Source of the DNA: Pseudoduganella albidiflava
GTDB taxonomy: Bacteria > Pseudomonadota > Gammaproteobacteria > Burkholderiales > Burkholderiaceae_D
Reading direction: 5' to 3'
DNA: 64,000 nt
NCBI RefSeq assembly: GCF_004322755.1
Contig: NZ_CP036401.1
Location: forward strand, 5,704,001 to 5,768,000
Shown here one piece after another: positions 1 through 11,052 of this stretch; within the stretch, counting starts at the first letter, position 1, and every line of letters begins with the position of its first letter. Below the pieces are notes generated by a model. It had not been told where the DNA came from. It saw only the letters and a list, made by a program, of their open reading frames with translations, and searched no databases. A program made the translations under genes and the position numbers.

Positions 1-50
1 TTCATCAGGATGCCGACCGCGACATCGATCGGCCTGGTCGCCTGTGTCAT
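1..50 (-). CDS. Start of a Nudix (MutT-like) hydrolase gene, cut by the window edge
   Basis: Only the first 16 codons lie in the window, reading MTQATRPIDVAVGILM. The ATG overlaps the stop codon of the DUF815 gene as ATGA, so it continues the argJ-DUF815 transcription unit. The string PIDVAVGILM resembles the first beta strand of 8-oxo-dGTP diphosphatases, and a mutT gene often follows argJ and DUF815 in betaproteobacteria. The family call rests on this short start and on that context, so it is tentative; the Nudix box would lie outside the window. Confidence 0.5.
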   Translation of the reverse strand, partial: MTQATRPIDVAVGILM

Positions 51-991
51 GCGGCCGTCCCAGGGTCCACAGGGGCCACGGCGTCCATTTTCCCGGCATG
101 GTCGCGGGCGAACTGCCAGGCCACGCGGCCCGAGCGCGAGCCGCGCTGCAGTGCCCAGCGCAGGGCGTCGCCGCGCGCTTCCTCGATCTGCGCCGGGGTG
201 CAGCCGAACGTCGACAGCCAGTGCGCCACGATGGCCAGGTAGTCGTCCTGCTTGAACGGGTAGAACGACAGCCACAGCCCGAAGCGCTCGGACAGCGAAA
301 TCTTTTCCTCGACCGTTTCGCCGGGATGCAGGTCGCCGTCCTCGTCGTGCTTGTAGCTCGTGTTGTCCGACATGCGCTCCGGCAGCAGGTGCCGCCGGTT
401 CGACGTGGCGTAGATCAGCACGTTGTCCGACTGCGCGGTGATGGAACCGTCCAGCGCCACCTTCAGCGCCTTGTAGCCGCTCTCGCCCTCCTCGAACGAC
501 AAATCGTCGCAGAACACGATGAAGCGTTCGGGCCGGCCGGCTACCAGGTCGATGATGTCCGGCAGGTCGGCCAGATCGGCCTTGTCGACTTCGATCAGCC
601 GCAGGCCACGGCCGGCGAAGCCGTTCAGGCAAGCCTTGATCAGCGACGATTTGCCGGTACCGCGCGCGCCCGTCAGCAGCACGTTGTTGGCGGGCCGGCC
701 TTCGACGAACTGACGCGTGTTCTGTTCGATGGCGGCCTTCTGGTTCGCCACGTTGTGCAGGTCGTCCAGCGTGATCTTCGCCGCGTGCGCGACCGGCTGC
801 AGCCAGCCGGCCTGGCCCGCGATGCCGCTGCGCTTGCGCCAGCGGAACGCGAACGCGGCATTCCAGTCCGGCGCCGGCAGCGCTGGCGGCAGCAGCGCCT
901 CCACGCGCGCCAGCACGCTTTCGGCGCGGACCATGAAGGTGGCCAATGAGGTGGCCAATGAGGTGGCCAGTGAGTCTTCCAGCCCTGCCAT
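47..991 (-). CDS. DUF815 family ATP-binding protein (AAA-like)
   Basis: A 314-residue protein with a Walker A motif GARGTGKSS at residues 108-116 and a Walker B-like strand RFIVFCDDLSFEEGE, typical of the DUF815 group of P-loop ATPases. The family is widespread in proteobacteria and its substrate is unknown. The start at 991 overlaps the argJ stop by one base (TGATG), and the stop overlaps the next gene as ATGA, so three genes are translationally linked. An alternative start is Met20 (933), which would remove a threefold SLAT repeat (residues 7-18) coded by a perfect-to-near-perfect 12-bp DNA repeat. The family call is solid; the exact start is not settled. Confidence 0.85.
   Translation of the reverse strand: MAGLEDSLATSLATSLATFMVRAESVLARVEALLPPALPAPDWNAAFAFRWRKRSGIAGQAGWLQPVAHAAKITLDDLHNVANQKAAIEQNTRQFVEGRPANNVLLTGARGTGKSSLIKACLNGFAGRGLRLIEVDKADLADLPDIIDLVAGRPERFIVFCDDLSFEEGESGYKALKVALDGSITAQSDNVLIYATSNRRHLLPERMSDNTSYKHDEDGDLHPGETVEEKISLSERFGLWLSFYPFKQDDYLAIVAHWLSTFGCTPAQIEEARGDALRWALQRGSRSGRVAWQFARDHAGKMDAVAPVDPGTAA
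939..974. repeat. Three tandem 12-bp units at the 5' end of the DUF815 gene
   Basis: Units at 939-950, 951-962 and 963-974 read gtggccaatgag, gtggccaatgag, gtggccagtgag on the plus strand. Being a multiple of three they keep the frame and encode SLAT three times on the minus strand. They lie just inside the first possible start codon and before the alternative start Met20. Confidence 0.9.
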
Positions 992-2226
992 CAGGAACGG
1001 TAATCCGCGTTGATCGACACGTAGTCGTGCGACAGGTCGCAGGTGTACACGGTGGCGGCGGCATCGCCGCGCGCCAGTTTCACGCGCACCGTGATCTCGC
1101 TCTGCTTCATCACGCGCTGGCCGTCTTCTTCCTTGTAGTCGGGATTGCGGCCGCCGTCCTTGGCCACCCACACGTCGTCCAGCCACATGTTGATTTTCGA
1201 GACATCCAGTTCCACGCCGGCATAGCCGATGGCGGCCAGGATGCGGCCCAGGTTCGGGTCGGAAGCGAAGAAGGCCGTCTTCACCAGCGGCGAGTGGCCG
1301 ATCGAGTAGGCGATCTTGCGGCACTCCTCGACCGATTCGCCCTCTTCCACCGTGATCGTGATGAACTTGGTGGCACCTTCGCCGTCGCGCACGATGGCCT
1401 GGGCCAGGAACACGGACAGTTCGGTGACCGCGGCCGCCAGTTCGCGGTATTCAGGCGAATCGACCGAGTTCACTTCGAGCGTGCCGGCACCGGTGGCCAT
1501 CAGGATGAACGAGTCGTTGGTGGACGTATCGCCGTCGATCGTGATGCAGTTGAACGACTGGTCGGCCGCTTCCTTGACCAGCACGTCCAGCACGGGTTGC
1601 GCCACTTTCGCATCGAACGCCAGGTAGCCCAGCATGGTGGCCATGTTCGGCTTGATCATGCCGGCACCCTTGCTGATGCCCGTCAGCGTGACGGCGTGGC
1701 CGGCGACGGTGACGGTGCGCGAGCCGGCCTTCGGCTGGGTGTCGGTGGTCATGATGCCTTCGGCGGCATTGAACCAGTTATCGGCCTTCAGGTTCCGCAC
1801 GGCGGCGGGAAGCCCGGCCTTGATCTTCGCGACCGGCAGCGGTTCCAGGATCACGCCGGTGGAGAACGGCAGCACCTGCTGCGCATCGATGCCCAGTTCG
1901 GCGGCCAGCGCATCGCAGGTGGCGCGCGCATTGGCCATGCCCGCCTCGCCCGTGCCGGCATTGGCGTTACCGGTGTTGACGAGCAGTGCGCGGATCGGCT
2001 TGCCGCCGGCCTTGGCCGCCGCCAGGTTGTCCTTCGAGATCTGCACGGGCGCCGCGCAGAAACGGTTCAGCGTGAACACGCCGGACACCGTGGCCCCCTC
2101 GGCCAGCTTCATCACCAGCACATCCTTGCGGTTCGGTTTCTTGATCCCGGCCTCGGCGTAGCCGATCTCGATACCGGCGACAGGTTTCAGTTCAGCAGCG
2201 ACAGGAATGGGGGAATTGACGGCCAT
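991..2226 (-). CDS. argJ: Bifunctional glutamate N-acetyltransferase / N-acetylglutamate synthase
   Basis: ArgJ (411 aa) transfers acetyl groups from N-acetylornithine to glutamate, and usually can also acetylate glutamate from acetyl-CoA, closing the cyclic arginine pathway in the cytoplasm. The self-cleavage motif is clear: [11 protein letters not shown], with the predicted cut between Ala196 and Thr197, Thr197 becoming the catalytic nucleophile of the beta chain. Other family stretches are [13 protein letters not shown] (residues 81-93), TGISKGAGM before the cleavage site, and an intact C-terminus ending in SINADYRS. Length matches the family. It heads a unit with the overlapping DUF815 and Nudix genes. 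The promoter must lie in the AT-rich gap upstream (2227-2557), but no single site stands out. Confidence 0.97.
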   Translation of the reverse strand: MAVNSPIPVAAELKPVAGIEIGYAEAGIKKPNRKDVLVMKLAEGATVSGVFTLNRFCAAPVQISKDNLAAAKAGGKPIRALLVNTGNANAGTGEAGMANARATCDALAAELGIDAQQVLPFSTGVILEPLPVAKIKAGLPAAVRNLKADNWFNAAEGIMTTDTQPKAGSRTVTVAGHAVTLTGISKGAGMIKPNMATMLGYLAFDAKVAQPVLDVLVKEAADQSFNCITIDGDTSTNDSFILMATGAGTLEVNSVDSPEYRELAAAVTELSVFLAQAIVRDGEGATKFITITVEEGESVEECRKIAYSIGHSPLVKTAFFASDPNLGRILAAIGYAGVELDVSKINMWLDDVWVAKDGGRNPDYKEEDGQRVMKQSEITVRVKLARGDAAATVYTCDLSHDYVSINADYRS

Positions 2227-2557
2227 GTGATGTTCTCGTGCGGGTTGGTGAAATCGCTATTGTAATACCTGTGGCAACAGGTGGCCGCCATCTCCGGGCG
2301 AGTGCGGAAAGTCTTATATTTTTGAGTAGAAATTGTTTCGTAAACAGCCTTCGATAGCGCAATCAGTTCACAAAAAGCGACAGTAACTTTCATGTTTTGT
2401 ATCTTTCCGGAAATTAAATTTGGTGCTTTTCGGAAATATCACCTAAGGTAGAGACCGCATGCACTTTGTCATGAACAGCGTGCCGCTCCCCTACCTCCGC
2501 AGCGGCCCTCATGGCAGGCAATACCCCATACAAAACAATCGGAACGGACTCCCCAAC
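2227..2557. other. AT-rich divergent intergenic region between argJ and the porin-like gene
   Basis: This 331-bp gap holds the promoters of two divergent genes. It contains the palindrome TTTCCGGAAA (2404-2413) and a diverged copy TTTTCGGAAA 23 bp further on, a spacing of about two helix turns. A weak sigma70 candidate for the porin-like gene overlaps the second copy: TTGGTG at 2420-2425 and TAAGGT at 2444-2449, spacer 18. Nothing coding is supported; short in-frame extensions upstream of the porin-like start do not look like protein. Confidence 0.4.
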
Positions 2558-3781
2558 ATGAAATTGAAACTGTCAGCAGCATTCGTCCTGGGCGCGCTGT
2601 GCCTGATGCAAACCGGCGCGGCCAACGCGATCGCCATCGGCGACGGCAAACTCAACGTCAGCGGCTTCGGCACGCTGGCCGCCGCCAAGAGCAATACGGA
2701 AGACGCGCGCTACACCCGCGCCAACCAGCGCGAAGGCACGGCCGGCACCACCACCATCGGCCTCGACTCGAACCTGGGCCTGCAAGCCACGTACACGTTC
2801 TCGGACAAGCTGTCCGCCACCACGCAGATCCTGTCGCGCAAGTCGACCGGTGACAGCTTCACGACCGAACTGGCATGGGCCTTCGTCAAGTACAAGGTCA
2901 GCGATGAAGTCGCGCTGCGCGCCGGCCGCGTGGCGGTGCCCGGCTTCCTGATCTCCGATTACCAGAACGTGGGCTACGCGAACACGATGATGCGCCCGCC
3001 GGTGGAAATGTACGGCCAGATGATCATCGACAGCGTCGACGGCGTGGACGTCAACTGGCAGCGCGCCTTCGGCGACACCAACGTGACGGCGCAAGCCTTC
3101 GTCGGCATTTCGCGCGGCAAATCGTACGTGTCGTCCGACCGTTCCGAGCCGCGCTACCAGGCGCCGGCTGCCGGCTTCGCGGTCAGCGCCGAGCATGGCC
3201 CGGTCACGCTGCGTTTCGCCCACATGCAGGGCAAGCTGAAGGCCACCGACGTCAAGCCGATCAACTCGCTGACGAACACGCTGACGACGGTGGGCTTCGG
3301 CCAGCTGGCCAGCGACATCACGATCGCCGAGACCAAGCGCGTCGCCTTCACCTCGGTGGGCCTGCTGGCCGACTGGAACAATATCGTCGTGCAGTCCGAA
3401 TTCGGCATGCGCCGCGCCAAGGATCCGGTCTACCTGGCCGACAGCAACGCCTGGTACCTGATGGCCGGCTACCGCTTCGGCAAGGTGCTGCCGTACTACG
3501 CGCACGCCAAGTACGACGGCAAGGGCTCGAACGTTTCCGTGCCGGCCGCGCTGGCACGCATCCCGACGCTGAACGCCGGCGTGAAGAACCTGCTGGCTCC
3601 TGGCAGCCAGTCGTCCGACCTGATCGGCGTGCGCTGGGACTTCGCCCAGTCGGCCGCGCTGAAGGTGCAGGTCGACCGCATCAAGCCGGGCGCCAAGAAC
3701 GGCTTCCTGAGCGACGTGACGCCGGCCGGCGTCGGCAAGAAGGTCACCGTGATCGCTGCCGGCGTGGACTTCGTTTTCTAA
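2558..3781 (+). CDS. Outer-membrane beta-barrel (porin-like) protein
   Basis: A 407-residue protein with a classical signal peptide, MKLKLSAAFVLGALCLMQTGAANA, ending near residue 24-26, followed by a Gly/Asn/aromatic-rich sequence with alternating strands and a terminal Phe (VDFVF), as expected for a barrel inserted by the Bam machinery. Residues after the signal (KLNVSGFGTLAAA) match the first strand of porin-like proteins. The start was chosen at the signal peptide; the frame is open 99 bp further upstream but that stretch has no export signal. It lies 9 bp before a small periplasmic PstS-like protein, and this pair may act together in anion uptake. Substrate is not shown by the sequence. 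Confidence 0.75.
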   Translation: MKLKLSAAFVLGALCLMQTGAANAIAIGDGKLNVSGFGTLAAAKSNTEDARYTRANQREGTAGTTTIGLDSNLGLQATYTFSDKLSATTQILSRKSTGDSFTTELAWAFVKYKVSDEVALRAGRVAVPGFLISDYQNVGYANTMMRPPVEMYGQMIIDSVDGVDVNWQRAFGDTNVTAQAFVGISRGKSYVSSDRSEPRYQAPAAGFAVSAEHGPVTLRFAHMQGKLKATDVKPINSLTNTLTTVGFGQLASDITIAETKRVAFTSVGLLADWNNIVVQSEFGMRRAKDPVYLADSNAWYLMAGYRFGKVLPYYAHAKYDGKGSNVSVPAALARIPTLNAGVKNLLAPGSQSSDLIGVRWDFAQSAALKVQVDRIKPGAKNGFLSDVTPAGVGKKVTVIAAGVDFVF

Positions 3782-3790
3782 GGAATGCAC

Positions 3791-4210
3791 ATGAAAAAGA
3801 TCACTATCACCCTGGTCATCGCCGCCCTCGCCGCGACGGCCTCCATCCTGCCTTCCTCGGCGTTTGCCGAGACCGTGGTCATCGTCAGCGCCAAGAACCC
3901 GGCCACCCGCATGTTCTCCGAGCAGGCGGCCCAGTTCTTCCTGGGTAAATCGACGATGTTCACGCCGGTCGACCAGGCCGACGGCTCGGCGATCCGCAAC
4001 GAGTTCTACAAGAAGGTGACCGACAAGGACGCCGCCCAGGTGAAAGCCATCTGGTCGAAGCTGGTCTTCACCGGCAAGGCCCAGGCGCCGAAGGAGTTCA
4101 AGTCGAACGCCGAAGTGAAGAAAGCCGTGGCGGACGATCCGAAAGCCATCGGCTACATCGACAAGTCGGCCGTGGACGATACCGTCAAGGTCATCCTGAC
4201 GCTGCAGTAA
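3791..4210 (+). CDS. Small periplasmic PstS-like (phosphate-binding type) protein
   Basis: About 139 residues: a signal peptide with cleavage near AFA, then a short PBP-like domain (VVIVSAKNPATRMFSEQAAQFFLGK ... KAIWSKLVFTGKAQAPKEF ... AIGYIDKSAV). The final GYI pattern is typical of the phosphate ABC substrate-binding family, but the protein is roughly half the length of a true PstS, and no ABC genes are nearby. It may be a binding or assembly partner of the upstream porin-like protein. The start at 3791 has an AAGGA six bases upstream; the ATG two codons earlier would sit directly on that site. A strong terminator follows. Confidence 0.7.
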   Translation: MKKITITLVIAALAATASILPSSAFAETVVIVSAKNPATRMFSEQAAQFFLGKSTMFTPVDQADGSAIRNEFYKKVTDKDAAQVKAIWSKLVFTGKAQAPKEFKSNAEVKKAVADDPKAIGYIDKSAVDDTVKVILTLQ

Positions 4211-4230
4211 GCTGCTTCATCGCGCAATGA

Positions 4231-4255
4231 AAAGCCCGGCCATGTGCCGGGCTTT
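4231..4255. terminator. Bidirectional rho-independent terminator
   Basis: Perfect 10-bp stem AAAGCCCGGC (4231-4240) with GCCGGGCTTT (4246-4255), 5-nt loop, T-run on the plus strand and A-run on the other side. It lies between the PstS-like gene and the convergent LprI-like gene and can serve both. Confidence 0.9.
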
Positions 4256-4273
4256 TTGCATTGGCGCCCGCTT

Positions 4274-4636
4274 TCAGCGCAGCGCCGGTGGCGCGGCACC
4301 GGGCGTTGCTTCCTCGTTGTCCGCCTCCAGCGAAAGCCGCAGCTGGGTGTCGTGTTCCTCGTATGCCGCGCGCAGGCATGCGACGTCCCTGCACCGGTTG
4401 CGGACCGTGCGCAGCCACTCCCGCTGCCCCTGCCTCGCGCCAGGGTCCAGCTTGAGCAGGCGCCGGTACAGCACGGCTACCTCTTCATCCGCCTTCGACA
4501 GCGCGGGATCGGCACAAATGATGGCCTCCACGGGCGTCGCCGCTTTCTTGCAATCGAAACTGGCCGCGTGCGCCGCCACGGGCAGCGCGGTGCCGAGGCA
4601 GGTGGCGAGGGCAAGAATGATGGTGCTGGTTTTCAT
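4274..4636 (-). CDS. LprI-like secreted protein (DUF1311 family)
   Basis: A 120-residue protein with a signal peptide (MKTSTIILALATCLGTALPVAAHA) and a mature part with four cysteines in the DUF1311 pattern: SFDCKKAATPVEAIIC, then NRCRDVAC. The intervening helix ADEEVAVLYRRLLKLD and the RQGQREWLRTVRNRC motif are diagnostic. Family members include lysozyme inhibitor LprI of mycobacteria, but most are uncharacterised periplasmic proteins. It lies downstream of secA on the same strand but behind the secA terminator, so it probably has its own promoter. Confidence 0.75.
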   Translation of the reverse strand: MKTSTIILALATCLGTALPVAAHAASFDCKKAATPVEAIICADPALSKADEEVAVLYRRLLKLDPGARQGQREWLRTVRNRCRDVACLRAAYEEHDTQLRLSLEADNEEATPGAAPPALR

Positions 4637-4716
4637 GGGCGGGCGGCGCGGGAGTAAAACGGCGATGGTAATGCAAGCGCCTGTCGAGATGTGAACAACC
4701 GGGATCAGGTACAGGC

Positions 4717-4744
4717 AAAAAAAAACCGGGGCACGCCCCGGTTT
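4717..4744 (-). terminator. Terminator of secA
   Basis: Read on the minus strand: a GC-rich hairpin (CCGGGG pairing with CCCCGG, tight loop) followed by nine T residues (plus-strand A4717-A4725). It starts 6 bp after the secA stop. Confidence 0.9.
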
Positions 4745-4749
4745 CTTCA

Positions 4750-7518
<2,769 letters not shown>

Positions 7519-7596
7519 GCTTGAATTCTTGAATAAACGCCGTTTAAAAAAAGCTCGCTTCGCGACCTCGCCCAAAGCCTGTGGCAAAAGACCATG

Positions 7597-7605
7597 ATTT
7601 TAGCA
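7597..7605 (-). promoter_or_regulatory. Candidate extended -10 promoter of secA
   Basis: On the minus strand TGCTAAAAT matches an extended -10 element (TG-N-TAAAAT). It is about 80 bp upstream of the secA start codon. No good -35 hexamer is visible, as expected for the extended type. Confidence 0.5.
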
Positions 7606-7783
7606 CGGGGGTACATGGGGATGGCTGCCGGAAAGACAATAGCCTCAGGGGAACTTGCCGTTCGCTTTACAGCTCACCCTGCAGCTTCCCGTGCAGTGCG
7701 CCCGACTCCTGTCCGGCATCGCATGCACCCGCCGCCACGCCGCCGTTGCTGCATGCACGGCGCGGCTATGCTATGTTTCGCGC

Positions 7784-8269
7784 ATGCGATTCAACTCCTT
7801 CAATGCCTTCGACCAGACCCGCCGGAACCGGACGGCGGTCGAAGCCACCGACTTCCTGCGCCGCGACGACCGCCTCGCGGCGTTGCTGCCGGCCGTGCAG
7901 CGCATGGCGAAGTTGCAGCAGGACTGCGCGAAAGTCCTGCCGGCCGCCTTCAATTTCTGCGACATCCTGTCGTTCGAGGCCGGCCAGCTGGTGCTGTCGA
8001 CACCGAACGCATCGGTTGCCGCCAAGCTTAAACAGCAATTGCCAAAACTGCAAGAAGCGCTGTCGGCCAAGGGGTGGCAGATCGACAACATCCGCCTCAA
8101 GGTGCAGATGATGAAGGCCATGGCGACGCCGCCCGTGGAGCGGCGCCAGCTCGTCATTCCCGAAGTGGGGGTGGATTCGTTCGCCCGGCTGTCCGAGACG
8201 CTGGAGCCGACCAAGCAGAACGCCACGCTGATCGCGGCGCTGAAGAACCTGGTGGCGCATCGCCGGTAG
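7784..8269 (+). CDS. dciA: DciA-type protein (DUF721), putative replicative helicase loader
   Basis: A 161-residue protein of the DUF721 family, the family that includes DciA, which loads the DnaB helicase in bacteria that lack DnaC. The N-terminal KH-like part is visible: DRLAALLPAVQRMAKLQQDCAKVLP followed by FCDILSFEAGQLVLSTPNASVAAKLKQQLPKL, with the strand-helix pattern of the family. The C-terminal part is low in conservation. DUF721 genes beside secA or lpxC are usual in betaproteobacteria, which supports the call. The start MRFNSF was chosen because it begins the conserved part; longer in-frame starts overlap the secA promoter region. Confidence 0.75.
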   Translation: MRFNSFNAFDQTRRNRTAVEATDFLRRDDRLAALLPAVQRMAKLQQDCAKVLPAAFNFCDILSFEAGQLVLSTPNASVAAKLKQQLPKLQEALSAKGWQIDNIRLKVQMMKAMATPPVERRQLVIPEVGVDSFARLSETLEPTKQNATLIAALKNLVAHRR

Positions 8270-8270
8270 C

Positions 8271-8311
8271 AGCGAAGCCTTCGCGGCCGATGCCGGCCTG
8301 GTTGCTTCGCT
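8271..8311. terminator. Possible two-stem structure between convergent dciA and lpxC
   Basis: AGCGAAG (8271-8277) pairs with CTTCGCT (8305-8311) around an inner stem GGCCG (8285-8289) / CGGCC (8294-8298). There is no U-tract, so termination is inferred only from position between convergent genes. Confidence 0.4.
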
Positions 8312-8329
8312 AAGTGCCTGGCTACTTAC

Positions 8330-9262
8330 TTAGTTATATGCCCATTCCTGCTCGAGCTGCCGCGCATACGACGGCGGCGCCTGGTCGGCCGAATCGTAGC
8401 TGACGAATTCATACGCATCCGGATTGGCCAGCAGTTCGCGCAGCAGCTTGTTGTTCAGCGCGTGGCCGGACTTGTGCGCCTCGTATGCGCAGATCAGCGG
8501 GTGGCCGATCACGTACAGGTCGCCGATCGCATCGAGGATCTTGTGGCGCACGAATTCATCGTCGTAGCGCAGGCCGTCCGGATTCAGGATGCGGTACTCA
8601 TCCATCACGATCGCGTTCTCCAGCGAACCACCGCGCGCCAGGCCGATCCCGCGCAGCATTTCCACGTCCTGCATGAAGCCGAACGTGCGCGCCCGCGCCA
8701 CCGCCTGGATATACGACTGGCTGCCGAAGTCGATCTGCGCGCGCTGCGCCGTGCCATCGACGGCCGGGTGGTTGAATTCGATGAAGAAGTCCAGCTTGAA
8801 GCCGTTGTGCGGCACCAGCCGCGCCCACTTCTCGCTGGCGCCCTGCCCTTCGCGCACCTCGATCGGCTTCGTGATGCGGATGAATTTCTTCGGCGCTTCC
8901 TGCTCGGCGAGGCCGGCCTGCTGCAGCAGGTAGACGAACGACGACGCCGAGCCATCCATGATGGGGATTTCCTCGGCGGTCACGTCGATATAGAGGTTGT
9001 CGATGCCCAGGCCCGCGCAGGCCGACATCAGGTGCTCGATCGTCGACACACGGGCGCCATCGCGAATCATCACGGTCGCCATGCGCGTATCGCCGATTTC
9101 CAGCGGGCCGACCGGGAATACCACGGGCGGCACCAGGTCCACGCGGGCGAAGACGATGCCCGTGTCGGGCGGGGCCGGGCGCAGGGTCAGTTCGACCTTG
9201 GTCCCGGAGTGCACGCCGACACCGGTGGTGCGGACTTGTTCTTTGATCGTACGTTGTTTCAT
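8330..9262 (-). CDS. lpxC: UDP-3-O-acyl-N-acetylglucosamine deacetylase LpxC
   Basis: LpxC (310 aa) catalyses the committed zinc-dependent deacetylation step of lipid A synthesis in the cytoplasm. Zinc ligands are visible: His77 in STIEHLMSA, His240 and Asp244 in HKILDAIGD; catalytic residues are Glu76 and His267 (HKSGHALNN). The N-terminal motif TTGVGVHSG and GRA-type [10 protein letters not shown] loop are present, and length is normal. In related genomes lpxC follows ftsZ closely; here about 4.4 kb including an accessory block lies between. No promoter was assigned. Confidence 0.97.
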   Translation of the reverse strand: MKQRTIKEQVRTTGVGVHSGTKVELTLRPAPPDTGIVFARVDLVPPVVFPVGPLEIGDTRMATVMIRDGARVSTIEHLMSACAGLGIDNLYIDVTAEEIPIMDGSASSFVYLLQQAGLAEQEAPKKFIRITKPIEVREGQGASEKWARLVPHNGFKLDFFIEFNHPAVDGTAQRAQIDFGSQSYIQAVARARTFGFMQDVEMLRGIGLARGGSLENAIVMDEYRILNPDGLRYDDEFVRHKILDAIGDLYVIGHPLICAYEAHKSGHALNNKLLRELLANPDAYEFVSYDSADQAPPSYARQLEQEWAYN

Positions 9263-9361
9263 TTCACGATTATATCGGCTTTCCGAGGCCCGCGTTCCCT
9301 ATGCCAAAAGACATAAGACCAGGCATAGGACCAGGGATAAAACCGTGACAACATGCGGCTT

Positions 9362-10276
9362 TCAGGGGTGCTCGGCCTCGCTGTGCACCGCCTCGCGCCG
9401 CACCAGGTAGATGCCGCTGCCGATGATGATCGCCGCGCCCACCAGGGTCCAGCCATCCGGCAGCGTGCTCCACAACGCCCAGTCGATCGCCACGCCCCAG
9501 GCCAGCGCCGTGTATTCGAAGGGCGCCACGATCGATGCCTTGCCCATGCTGAATGCCTTGGTGATCGCCAGCTGGCCGAAAAAGCCGGACAAGGCCAGCG
9601 TGGCGATCACCGGCCAGTCGTCCCAGCGCAGCGCCACCCAGGACGGCAACGCCAGCGGCAGCGAGCCGGCACCGATCATCACCAGCAGCCAGAACATGAT
9701 CTTCTCGTTCGAATCGGTGCGCGACAGCATCCGGCTGGCGATCGCCGATACCGCATAGCAGGCCGCCGAGCCGAGGATCGCCAGCCCGGCGACGGAAATG
9801 AAGCTGGTGCCCTCGGGCCGCAGCACCACCAGCACGCCGACCAGGCCCACGCCGATGGCCAGCCACTGCATGCCGTCCACCCGCTCCTTCAGGATGAACA
9901 CCGACAGCGCCGTGATCAGCGCGGGCGCGATGAAGAACACGGAATACGTTTCCGACAGCGGCAGCGACTTCAGGCCATAGGCGAACAGTGTCAGCATGGC
10001 GATACCGAGCGCGCCGCGCAGCAGCTGCAACGGCCAGTTCACCTTGAAGATGCCGTGGAACCCGCCCCGATATGCCACGTACGCGCACACCAGCGGCATC
10101 GATGAAAACGCGCGCAGCACCGTCACCTGCATGGCCGGGTAACGGGCGGCGAGCAGCTTCATCGCCGTATCCATGATGGAGAACATCGCGACGGCCGTGA
10201 CCATCGCGTAAATGCTGTGCAGGTTTTCCTTGGCGTTCTGTTTCAAGGGACGTTCCGTGGGGATTGGGGCGCTCAT
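9362..10276 (-). CDS. DMT-family (EamA) inner-membrane transporter
   Basis: A 304-residue protein with about ten hydrophobic segments forming two EamA repeats (residues ~20-150 and ~165-295). Typical strings are TAMKLLAARYP, the PLSETYSVFFIAPALITALSVFILKE stretch at the end of repeat 1, and KASIVAPFEYTALAWGV in repeat 2. Such permeases export or import small metabolites; the substrate cannot be read from sequence. The start MSAPIPTERP was chosen over a longer in-frame reading that would extend into the divergent SET-gene promoter. It is divergent from the SET-domain gene. Confidence 0.85.
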   Translation of the reverse strand: MSAPIPTERPLKQNAKENLHSIYAMVTAVAMFSIMDTAMKLLAARYPAMQVTVLRAFSSMPLVCAYVAYRGGFHGIFKVNWPLQLLRGALGIAMLTLFAYGLKSLPLSETYSVFFIAPALITALSVFILKERVDGMQWLAIGVGLVGVLVVLRPEGTSFISVAGLAILGSAACYAVSAIASRMLSRTDSNEKIMFWLLVMIGAGSLPLALPSWVALRWDDWPVIATLALSGFFGQLAITKAFSMGKASIVAPFEYTALAWGVAIDWALWSTLPDGWTLVGAAIIIGSGIYLVRREAVHSEAEHP

Positions 10277-10353
10277 TGTAGCCGCCGCAGCACGCCCCGC
10301 TACGGAAGCGCGCGGCACGAGCAAGCACACTATCAACGCGGTATGATATTCGA

Positions 10354-10854
10354 ATGACCACGTCCACTGCCAAACCGAAAACTTCCGCCCTGTTCGAAGT
10401 GCACGATTCGCCGATCCACGGCAAGGGCGTCTTCGCCCGCCGCGCGATCCCGGCCGGTACCCGGATCATCGAATATACCGGCGAGATCGTGGATTGGGAC
10501 GAGACCTGCCGGCGCACCGCCGAGAAGGGCGGCCCGATCAACCATACGTTCTTCTTCACGCTCAATAACGGCCTGCTGATCGACGGCGGCGCCGGCGGCA
10601 ACGAGTCGCGCTTCATCAATCACTCGTGCGATCCGAACTGCGAGGCCATGGAAGAAGACGACCGCGTATTCATCCACGCACTGTGCGACATCGAAAAAGG
10701 CGAGGAGCTGCGCTACAACTATGGCCTCATCTACGACGAGCGCCATACCCCCGCCGTGAAGAAGGCCTTCGCCTGCCACTGCGGCGCGCCGAACTGCACC
10801 GGCATCATGCTGGCGCCGAAGAAGCGCAGCCGGGGCAAGAAGGCGGCTGGCTGA
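10354..10854 (+). CDS. SET-domain protein (putative lysine methyltransferase) with post-SET zinc site
   Basis: A 166-residue stand-alone SET domain. Motifs in order: HGKGVFARR (residues 22-30, SAM-binding loop), EYTGEIV, RFINHSCDPNC (residues 86-96, the pseudoknot motif), EELRYNYG (118-124, catalytic Tyr region), and a post-SET CHCGAPNC (141-148). Cys96 plus the CxCx4C cysteines make the zinc site familiar from eukaryotic post-SET enzymes. A basic tail rich in Lys/Arg/Gly follows. Such genes occur sporadically in bacteria; their substrates are mostly unknown. It is divergent from the DMT permease with about 77 bp between starts. Confidence 0.85.
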   Translation: MTTSTAKPKTSALFEVHDSPIHGKGVFARRAIPAGTRIIEYTGEIVDWDETCRRTAEKGGPINHTFFFTLNNGLLIDGGAGGNESRFINHSCDPNCEAMEEDDRVFIHALCDIEKGEELRYNYGLIYDERHTPAVKKAFACHCGAPNCTGIMLAPKKRSRGKKAAG

Positions 10855-10920
10855 TTAACTGCAGGATTTACCTGCTGGGCTGGCTTCAATAGCGAGGAAT
10901 CGCACGACCACCGCGTGATC

Positions 10921-10962
10921 GCGGCAATTGCCGCATGAGCCTATGGCCGGGATAACCCGGCC
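10921..10962. repeat. Perfect 14-bp palindrome followed by a 7-bp hairpin
   Basis: GCGGCAATTGCCGC (10921-10934) is a perfect palindrome. GGCCGGG (10945-10951) and CCCGGCC (10956-10962) form a hairpin with loop ATAA. The pair lies in the 198-bp gap between the convergent SET and PEP-CTERM genes. There is no T-run, so a terminator role is only possible. Confidence 0.6.
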
Positions 10963-11052
10963 GGTCGTCCTATTGCGTTACAGGTCGAAAACTCTAGCAC
11001 GCACAAATGGACCGCTTGTGCATTCCGCCACAGAACTCGTAAATCTTTTGCA

